In this document: one piece after another, positions 55,657 to 64,000 of the stretch
How the letters are laid out: each line of letters starts with the position of its first letter
Numbering within the stretch: position 1 is the first letter of the stretch
Assembly (NCBI GenBank): GCA_935421135.1
Contig: OW285194.1
Coordinates: 2,847,501-2,911,500 of the forward strand
Direction of reading: 5' to 3'
Length of the DNA stretch: 64,000 nucleotides
From: Bugulina stolonifera
Taxonomy: Eukaryota > Bryozoa > Gymnolaemata > Cheilostomatida > Bugulidae
Translations under genes and position numbers: made by a program
The notes under the pieces: generated by a model
Seen by the model: the letters and a program-made list of their open reading frames with translations, nothing else
The model's database searches: none
What the model was told of the DNA's origin: nothing

Positions 55657-56934
55657 TCATTGAGAATCGGCCATCCTGACTCTCCGGTATGGGGTGTGGC
55701 CGGGGCTCTGATCCCGGGATCTAAGGGCCTGGCCTCTGTTTCCCGAGCAGTCCCTGAGGACATGGCCCCGTTCACCACAGTTTCTGCAAACTATGTCAGG
55801 GCAGTTTCTAGCCTGGTGCCCTTCTCTTCCACACTCGTAACATTTAGGCCTGGCCTCTCGGTACTCGTTCCTACTGCGCTGCCTATCTTCATCTCTCCGC
55901 CTAGGCCAGGGAGACTGGCTGCGGTCTGCATGTCCATATCTACCCACTCTTCTATCGTTTCCTCTTCGCTCCTGTCGGGGCGAGTGACTGTAGTCCCTGT
56001 ATCCCCGATAGCTATCTCGAAACGACTGCCCGCTGTTGTTTCTACTTCGGGTTCTAGTGGTATAGTACCGGTCTCTGCTGGCACTGCTCCTTCTATCATC
56101 TCTACCATTGCTACTACCACTACTCCTGTCTCACGAATAGTCTCATGACCTACGCTGTTCGCCCATTGAGTCACTGTATCTTCCCCTAGAGGGGCTTCTA
56201 AACCTATCGCTTACTTCGGCTACCTCCTGCTTAACCGCTGCCGTAGGTTCGACGGGGTTCTCTAATCGCCTGGCTGCTTCCGACGCCTTAGACCTAGATT
56301 TTAAAGTCTGTCCCAATAGTTCCCATGTTAAAGCATTTTTAGCCATTAACTCCTTGCGCAGAGCTGAGTCTCTGAGACCGTTGACTGCGAGGGTGAGGCA
56401 GAACAGCTCCCTCGACCTAGTCAATGCTGCATTGACATTTGCTTCTGCTGTCTGCTCAAACGCCCCACAATCCCGACTCAACCGCCCCACTCTAAGCAAG
56501 TAGTCTCTGGGGTCTTCTCCATTACCTTGCCTCACGACTACAAGTTTTTGCATCCTAACAAAAACGGCCTCTTCCCGTCCATAATGGTCTTTCAGCGAAG
56601 CTAATACATTTGTATAAGTGGAAGTCGCGTCTAGACCCTTTATTCCCTTTGAGCGGAGTGCCTCTCGGCCTTTCCTGCCTATCGCTTTCAATAGCGCCAG
56701 CAATTTACATCTAGGGGTAAATGCATCTACGTTTCCACCCTCTACCACTTTCTTCCCTGACTCTACTATTTTTATTTCGATGGCTATTTCAAATTCTTCT
56801 AACCACATTTGAAATGATCCTGAAACATCATTAGGATCAATAGCTAGGTTAGGCCATGCTGTGGGGGCTTTGGCCTTGGTTAGTATAACTGTCACTGGGT
56901 TATAACACGACAGCGTACAAGTAAATCTCCTCAC
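55657..56934 (-). pseudogene. Gag of the Gypsy element, two internal TGA codons
   Basis: The capsid part (56934-56143; LKDHYGREEAVFVRMQKL ... PRDYLLRVGRL) reads in frame into an Arg/Ser-rich linker and a nucleocapsid with two CCHC knuckles (CYECGREGHQARNC, CRNCGERGHVLRDC; 55947-55657). Within the linker two TGA codons, at about 56143-56145 and 56131-56133, interrupt the frame. Both sit where CGA (Arg) would suit the RS-rich context, pointing to CpG deamination. No ATG is present at the start of the open frame (first codons GTG-AGG); the first ATG is codon 43, so the start is uncertain or lost. Confidence 0.75.
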
Positions 56935-57181
56935 TCACTAGTTACCTCAAGACTCTTAGAACTCACTACTCAAGACTCAACCCAATTGACTCACTTGACC
57001 CAAGACTCAGTAACTCTATTTTAATTTCTTCCCTATTAACTCAAGACTCTATAACTCAGTTAACTCAACTTTTTTCACTCCCTTGTTATCACAAAATTAT
57101 TCTTGAAGCACAGAATGGAAATTCTGAAATCTCCAAGGCAAAGGCTCGTACAATCTTGCGACTACCCCACCCGTGGTACCA

Positions 57182-57391
57182 TGTTAGGTTATGTGGGTCA
57201 GGTATGTTCGTATAAGCAGATAAACACACTTACTTGGTAGTTACTAGTAGTGGATGAATAAGAAGTTTCTGAAGGCACGTGTTGTTGATCCAGCATTCAA
57301 GACGTAAGAGACTTCCAATATCTCCGCGGCTTCTGGGATCACGTCACTTCCGCTATTCGCCAAACCCGTTGACGTCTAGCATCACATTACA
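57182..57391 (-). repeat. 5' LTR of the Gypsy element
   Basis: 210 bp, a direct repeat of 51895-52107, followed by the target duplication ACTAC. Confidence 0.9.
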
Positions 57392-57793
57392 ACTACCACT
57401 GGTTTTGAAGGGTCTCATTGTGCAACCTTAATTCTGAGCGAGTCTGTCCAATAAATAACCAGCTTCTTCACACAGACATTTACCGTGTTTCTGCTCGTGA
57501 TATATTATATTAATCACAGGGTCCATAGTAACCTCGTGACACATTGAACAGAATGAATTCTCTGCGGTTGTAAGTGGCTCAGGGGCACTGGACACAGCAG
57601 AAGGTCAAGGTTGCTATAAATTGTGTATGCTTTCTTGAAATTTGAGCTTCCATTTTGCTTTTGTATGTAAATGGCAGTTCACCAGAGTATATTTACATGA
57701 TATGATATTCATATCTATACCAGTAAGAGTTACATTAATTCTCGAATCATATTCTAACTTACAATAATCTGTCTATGTATTTGCACGCTTCCC

Positions 57794-58329
57794 TTAATCG
57801 CGTTTTCCATCAGTGACCTGATCTAGAGGGAGGTTATCCTTTTCATCCACGGCACAGGAGGTTGAAACTGGAGTTATAATTCTCGGTCTAGCAGCGTACT
57901 GAGATGCGTGCTTGGCTTCCCTGGGTACCAACTGTGAATAGTCAGCACTAGGCCTGTTTCCCCGTGAGACATTGATTGAGGTAAGCTGTGTTGTTAGATG
58001 TACTTGGTGATCAAATGCTGTAGTGTATGTACATGTAGTAGTAGAAGGAAGCCTGCTTGGACTGGCTTTTGGAGTACTAAGTTGAATCATGTTTCTATCA
58101 AGTAAGGAAACTGCTGCATAGCCATTTCGTGTTGTGCTTTGGCTTGCCGGTAACCCAACTGTTTGTGGGGATTATTTTGCTCCAGAAGATTGGATGTCTC
58201 TGGCAAAGGCGGGTAATGGGTTCTCTGAGTCACCTGCATTGATCTGTTCCCGGGGATCTTCAACATCTCTCAGGTCAGTTGGAAGATAAATAACCATCTC
58301 TGCCATTAGCTCATTCAGATCATCTATAA
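57794..58329 (-). CDS. 3'-terminal exon of an unrecognised gene, interrupted by one in-frame TAA
   Basis: After an acceptor (TATATTTAG) the minus strand reads VIDDLNELMAEMVIYLPTDL ... QSSGAK, then TAA at 58172-58174. The same frame stays open to 57794 (LPASQSTTRNGYAAVSLL ... VTDGKRD). The second half has normal protein-like composition (Ser/Thr/Pro-rich, possibly a cytoplasmic tail), so the TAA may be a recent nonsense change, for example from CAA, or the true stop. Upstream exons were not found. No family recognised. Confidence 0.4.
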
Positions 58330-58429
58330 CTAAATATACATGTAACAGGCATAATACTGTATGTACATGCACATTGTATTTATGATAATGTTTACAACCA
58401 CGTTCAAGTAAACACACGTTATGCAATGC

Positions 58430-61400
58430 ACATACACAGATGCAATGTACATCGTTGGCGATTTCACATGTACATAAAGGTTGAGTAGACGAGAGATTGC
58501 TCCGATATGGTGATACAGCGTTTGAGATGGAGTGAACGAGGTGGGTGCACTGCGACTGAAGTTTTATTGCAGTGTAGAGCTCAAGTATAAAAGTGGATAC
58601 ACTTCATGCATATCCAGCTGTTCCCACGTTGCATTTAGCAGTTCATATTTGGCGCACAACGCTAAAATATTTCTGTTCAGCAACAACAGAAGTGTCACGA
58701 GGGAAATGGAATAATTTGTATGATTGTGTATTTTGATGTTATATTGTATATGTGTATACGTATACTAAGTATGCTAGTACACTAAGAGTTCTATGTGGTA
58801 TATAATATATAGACTGGTTGTGTTTGTATTCAATGGTTTGTGCAATGTACTGTGTAATTTGGAATTATCTTCCCCTATTAACCTCCAATAAATTGAGAGA
58901 AGACAACTTCTATTTCTCCTGTAATGTGGTACTATAATTTAGGATTGTCCTCTCACGTCTAATTCAACTCTATCGAGAGAAGATAACTTCTAAGTTTATG
59001 CAATTTATTCAATTGGATATCTGCCAATTCTGATAATCGTGATAAATTTGTTTCAATAATCTATATTTTCTATAACCTCCTGTACTCAATCTATTAATTA
59101 TATGAATTGTTATAATTTGGTTCTATGGTTCTATGTGCGTGTAATGGTAACACTCAGGACGTATGCAATCAAGTAATTATTTCCTCTCGTGGACATACAA
59201 AAAATGTGATTCTTGTCTATTTCAGAATATAAGAATCAGAGTGACAGAATTGGGACTAGCTCCCCTGGAGAATTTATATGCGATATATATTGTCCAATCA
59301 GCAAGTGCTAACAAGTCAACTCTATTCAAGTGTATCTCTTTCCCTTGATCTGTGTATCAGGTATGATAGGAGTTATTTGCCTGGTAAATCAATCACTTCT
59401 CATATAATTTTGAGGTTCAAGAATTGTTGTATTTGAAATTACCTCAATGAAATATGCACTAAAATCTCTTCATGAAAAAAGTATGAAAATATCCTACTGG
59501 AATTGTATGAAAACGCCTCAGTGGAATTGTACAAAATTGCCTCTCTGAAATTGTATGAAAATGCTTCAGTGGAGTTATATGAAATTGTCTCACTGGAACT
59601 GTATAAATTCGTCCAATCAAATTCTCAGTAATTCTGAGATATAATTATATAGACTTTGCACCCAAATTTATCCGTATCTCCAATCGAATAATTCAATGTA
59701 ATTCACTCAGTAAATTTGAATCTCCAATAATGGTTCAATCTAATGTTCAATGTACTGAATCCAATTCGCGATCAAATAACCAAAATATCAGTGTCTGTAA
59801 TTGCTGCGTACAGAATGTAATTAATTGCCTTACAAAAAAATGTTATCTCCAATCGGTCAATCTCAAATGAAATATTCAAGCACTTTGGTATAGCTGGTAC
59901 AATTGTCAATCAGCCTCCTTATCAAAAGGGAATATCACTATCTATGTAATATATATATAAAGACTTACTCTGAGTCTGAGTCCGAATATCTCCAAAAAAA
60001 AATTAATAATAATACTAGTCAATTATAACTGAGCACTTAGATTATTCCTTCTATAATATCGTCATCTCTTCTTCTGTCCTGTGTGCTCCCTTGATGTGTC
60101 CTCCGAGCGTTCTCCCAATGTGCTCTCTGAGCGTTCTCCCAATGTGCTCTCTGAGCGTTCTCCCAATGTGCTCTCTGAGCGTTCTCCCAATGTGCTCTCT
60201 GAGCGTTCTCCCAATGTGCTCTCTGAGCGTTCTCCTGTTTTCTCTCCTTCTTTTATACTCTTTCTTGGGTTTCCAATTCTATTCTTGGCTTATTCTACAT
60301 ACCTTTCTCACTAAATTATGCAGGTATTTTCTTAGTCAGCAAAATTCTATAAGATATGAATATATATATATATATATATGATATTTCCTATGTATTTCAT
60401 CAGCCATTTGTTATTCTTAATTTCTAAGTTAATTATTAAGCAATCTCCAAACTGAGTCACTCTATTTGTGATTCCAATTCCCAGACATCCAGCATATCTT
60501 CTACTCTGTGGTTGTTCACCTGTTGTATCTATTTGTAACTTTGATTCCAATTCCCAGAAATGTTTCATCAGTTTAATGTATTTGCTCTATATGCTACTTT
60601 TACTGCTGTCTATATTGAATTGATATTAGCTGTAAGTCCCAACCTTTCACAGTATATCTACTGTGGATAAAAATGTTACATTAACATATTAATATAGTGT
60701 TTCTAGGATTATACCACACCATAAAAAAGAAATCTATTAATATTTACAGATGCCAACTTCCGTGTTTGTGCTAACCTGATGTCATAGATTAAGCCTACTG
60801 CTGTGGATACGGAATGATACACAATGGCATTAGAAAAATAAAAAGAAAAAACTGAAACATCTAACATATCCATATAATAGTATAATTTTAGCGTAGTCTG
60901 ATGTGTTTTGTTACAGTCCTACTATTCTATGTGTTTATAATAGTGTGTAACCATAGTACTTTTATCTCTCTTTGTCTATAGTTCTACAACTAATGTCCTT
61001 AGTATTACCTAATTCGAAGTGCGATATTTTGTCCATGATGTCTTATAAAAATATTACTGGAAGATTAATGATGTGATAACTTTACTCTTCTGCTGATGTT
61101 CGACTAATATGTGCAAATAGCTGGCTGACTAACAACCTTGGCCTATGTTCCACAAAAGATGAAAAAAATGAAATTACTGTAACTATATATTGTTGTCCAC
61201 TAAGGTATAAGGAAAAATTTATGATATAATGTAATCTAGTTTTTGGGTTTTTCTTTTATGTATTCTGTAGGTCAGCTGGTTAACTAGGTTTGTATATGTC
61301 TATGATAGTATATCTATTGCATTAAAAATGTAATGGCTCTGGTTGCTGTTATTAACTGACTAGCCTAAGCCTTAGTTATGTGTAATATAGCAATCCACAA

Positions 61401-62700
61401 ATGTTGAGGTGGTGTCCGCCGCCACTCTATCATAATAATTACCATTAAAGTTAAGTACTGAGTCTACATGTAGTCTTCACCTTTGAATAATGAGTATACA
61501 TGCTGGTATTCCATTGGTTACAGCCTGGATTCCTACATCCTTTTGTATTATTACAAATCTAATATAAATATTATCGATGTCATATCTGACAGAAGCATTG
61601 AAAGCCTGCAAACTTTGCTGTAAAACTTTATGCATGACAGAATATGTGATCATAATATTTCCAATAAATTAACCCAATAGACATACCTTCTCCCCACAAC
61701 TTTTCTTCACCTTCCATCATGTATGATTACATTAGGTAACTGCTTCAATTTTATATTCAGTCAGTGTCATTGATAGGTGATTGACCCTTAGTTAAAATTG
61801 TGATTTTGAAATAAAAAGTCTTTAGCTTTTGAGCTTATCTAGAGCTTCAATCTCATCACAGCAACTCACGCCCATCAAAGGCTATTACTATGCACTATCT
61901 ATTTGAAATGTCTCATCACCATGTTTATAACTGATGCTTCAACACTTGGAAGAAATTTCCGGCACTCTTTCCTTTACATATTACATGTTCCTCTATTGTT
62001 GCAGAAGCTATATGCACTTGTACATACAGAGCCATTGACTACTTTCCAAAGGCAATACTGTTACTACATATCAGCATTAAATTGTCAATAATACAGATAA
62101 CTCACTCAGCATCTATAAGGATAGGAATGTTTATAAGTTTATTATTTATCTTCACAATTACATGTACACTCTATGTCCACCTCTCTTGTCACGTTACAGC
62201 AAATTTGGTAGGATTCATTGATTTTAAATGATAAACGCATGTATCTGCCACCTTTAGTTACAATTTTACCATAAAATAGCTGGCATATCACTAGACAGAT
62301 AAAATACATGGATTGCTGGAGTAGATATGCGTCTAGTGATAGTAATCAACCTGACTGTTGCAGGTGTTATAAAGAAATGAGCATGGGATGAAAAATGTTA
62401 AAAGAGAGAGATATCACGAGGTTAATTACCAAAATAATTAATCTAAAAAAGCAATTACTAAAAAGAAGAATGTTGAAGATGGAAATATAAAAAGAAGAAT
62501 TTCATCTCATCAAATGTACAAGTCATCAAAACACATTGAATTAGAAAGAAACTTTTATCTCAAAACAGTGGCTGGAAAATTTAGATAAAATGGTTTCTTC
62601 GAAGTGACTGCCCACTCCACTAATTTACTAAAAATTCCAGAAAAATAAACAGGCTAAAGGCAGCACCTGTAAAATGAAGTTGAGGTAAATATTTTCCTGG
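58430..62700. other. AT-rich stretch without supported genes
   Basis: Long AT-rich sequence with a 24-bp tandem repeat (GAGCGTTCTCCCAATGTGCT core, six copies, 60100-60235) and short TA microsatellites. A diffuse repeat of GAAATTGTATGAAAATGCCTC type occurs at 59470-59600. No convincing exon was found. Confidence 0.6.
60097..60235 (+). repeat. 24-bp tandem repeat, six copies
   Basis: The unit is GAGCGTTCTCCCAATGTGCTCTCT. The period is divisible by 3, so repetitive peptides (SERSPNVL) appear in frame but have no gene context. Confidence 0.85.
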
Positions 62701-62755
62701 AACCGTGAGATTTATGGCTCTCGCTTGCTTTTAAAGGTAACTCCAAACAACTATT

Positions 62756-63447
62756 TTATTTTCCGTGAATTTCATGGAAATGTAGTTGAAGTGACTCCTC
62801 TGAGTCTGCCGGAATCCATCCACATCCATGTGGACAATATAGTACTTCCTGTATTTTACGCACTTTTTCGTCAGCATGGTGATCAGTGGGTAGACTACTT
62901 GTAGATGATCGTTTTTTTGGTCTTTTGTATGGTGTGGAATCTCTGATAGATAATGATGATGGATCTCTTGCCAGCAACACATATGGAGAGAAATGGCCGC
63001 TTCCATTCCCCTTTTTTTCTGCCTCAACGATGACTCGGTCACTATACAAATTTGTTGCAGCCATCAATGATGTTTGTTCTCTTTCCATTGAGCTAATGTG
63101 GTCTGTTGGTTGAGCTAAGTTGGGGAGTTTTTGTGGTTCGGCAGCATTTATTTCGGTCTGTGTTGCACGCTGGTGTACTGATTGGACCTGGTTAGTTGAA
63201 GGTGGATCGACTGGTAAAACATCTTCATCCATTGCGCATTCAGCTGATGATCCTGGTTGGCTTTGCTGCAGACTGTTTTCTTTTGAGGCAGATGACATTT
63301 CTGTCACTACAGGCTCAACTGTGGATGAAGAAGAAGTAGGAGTCGTTCTGTCTTCAGTAGAATGAATTCTAGAGACGGTCAGCTGTGGAGAAGTAGAAGC
63401 CCTATCTAATGCACTAATCAGCTGTGTTAGTACATCCGTAAAGCTCT
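62756..63447 (-). CDS. 3'-terminal exon of a zinc-finger-tailed host gene
   Basis: An acceptor (ATTTTCAG) precedes a frame of 229 residues running to TGA-free coding sequence ending HFHEIHGK and a stop at 62756-62758. It begins SFTDVLTQLISALDRAST, is Ser/Thr/Gln-rich in the middle, has a basic patch (YKRPKKRSS, a possible nuclear localisation signal), and ends with a single C2H2-like finger: CPHGC ... HFHEIH. The architecture suggests a nuclear regulator. No family name is justified, and upstream exons lie outside the recognisable part. Confidence 0.5.
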
Positions 63448-64000
63448 CTGAAAATATTCAGCTATATTTTACATGTATTAATACAAGAATTACAGGAAAA
63501 CTATAGTTTAATGACATTTTTGAGGTAATTTGTGTTTATTTTATGGCATCATACACATTAATTGAAGCAAGTAACTATTCTATGCAAATAGTAACAACAT
63601 TCGCAGAAATACCCACCTTCATCCTCCATTATGCTAAGTTTTGTCTACCACACTGGATAGCTACAGAGAGCTACAGAGCAATAGTAACAATGAAGCTTAG
63701 ACCAGCAGCTGTATTTGGTTTTAGAATACAATACAGTAAACAGCTACGATTGGTTTATGTAGACTAGTTGATGCAGTAGCTGGATGAGGTTTCAAGGAAG
63801 AAAATCCAGAAGCTCTGTCGGCTACTTTAGTTTTCCTCTCTTGCATGAGCCAAAAATATAATTGCAAACCAGTTAAACAGTTAGCTCTTTTATCCCACTT
63901 ATTGCACTGTGTTAAATTTCCTTAAATGCAACTAGTTACATATAATTTTCCGCCTGTAAAATCCCATTGAGTTAGTCATGAACTATTTCTGAGGCTTTTA
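63448..64000. other. Window end, no supported gene
   Basis: Upstream side of the zinc-finger exon; presumably intron. The 63543-63767 open frame lacks protein-like composition and splice context. Confidence 0.4.

Larger units (their letters stand above)
51895..57391 (-). mobile_element. Ty3/Gypsy LTR retrotransposon, 5.5 kb, minus strand, with target duplication
   Basis: Two LTRs (51895-52107 and 57182-57391, about 210 bp, TGTTA...TTACA) differ by a 3-bp indel and a few substitutions. The element is flanked by the 5-bp duplication ACTAC (51890-51894 and 57392-57396). Next to the 5' LTR is a primer-binding-site candidate starting TGGTACCACGG on the minus strand, and next to the 3' LTR a polypurine tract (AAGAAGGAAGGGCA). 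Coding order 5' to 3': Gag with two zinc knuckles, Pol, then a separate zinc-knuckle ORF. It inserted about 145 bp from the palindromic E scar. Confidence 0.9.

Overview
The window is nuclear DNA of an animal. Coding exons are split by short GT-AG introns, the background is AT-rich, and there are tRNA-derived SINEs, LTR retrotransposons and short TSP1-repeat genes. The self-complementary octamer TACATGTA is very common. Together these features fit a sponge (demosponge) best, but that assignment is inference and no diagnostic marker gene is present.

Layout: (1) 1.3-2.7 kb and 16.4-17.6 kb hold two paralogous genes with a hydrophobic segment and thrombospondin type-1 repeats. (2) 6,041-15,621 and 29,123-38,831 are two near-identical, same-direction copies (E1, E2) of a self-replicating-type DNA element. 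Each has GC-rich terminal inverted repeats of about 550 bp that begin AGTAGTATAG, and each is flanked by a perfect 6-bp target duplication (TACAGA and TTCATA). (3) 38.86-45.07 kb is a GBP/atlastin-type large GTPase gene, and E2 sits 23 bp upstream of its first visible exon. (4) 46.3-49.1 kb is a decayed Ty3/Gypsy pol, and 51,895-57,391 is a complete LTR-to-LTR Ty3/Gypsy element with an unusual gene content. (5) 51,710-51,749 is a 40-bp scar made only of the two fused E-element termini, with its own 6-bp duplication. (6) 57.8-63.5 kb holds two partial host genes on the minus strand in AT-rich DNA. (7) 18-29 kb is mostly non-coding, with diverged repeats.

The E elements are the most interesting content. 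Each has two divergent genes around a long inverted array of 31-bp units. Leftward is a two-exon, 406-aa basic/acidic protein whose C-terminal half is an internal duplication; it may be a single-strand-binding protein. Rightward is a four-exon protein of about 1,453 codons. It carries zinc fingers, an OTU-like segment, a B-family 3'-5' exonuclease and polymerase, and, between polymerase motifs A and B, a segment that matches the Vsr endonuclease active site and zinc site residue for residue. No integrase, capsid, protease or packaging ATPase is recognisable, so these are far smaller than canonical Polinton/Maverick elements although their 6-bp duplications and AG...CT ends are Polinton-like.

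The central part of the 31-bp array lies in opposite orientation in the two copies while the flanks do not, so it has flipped. Both copies are broken, at different places: E1 PolB by a stop and a frameshift, E2 PolB by one frameshift, and E2's leftward gene by a premature stop.
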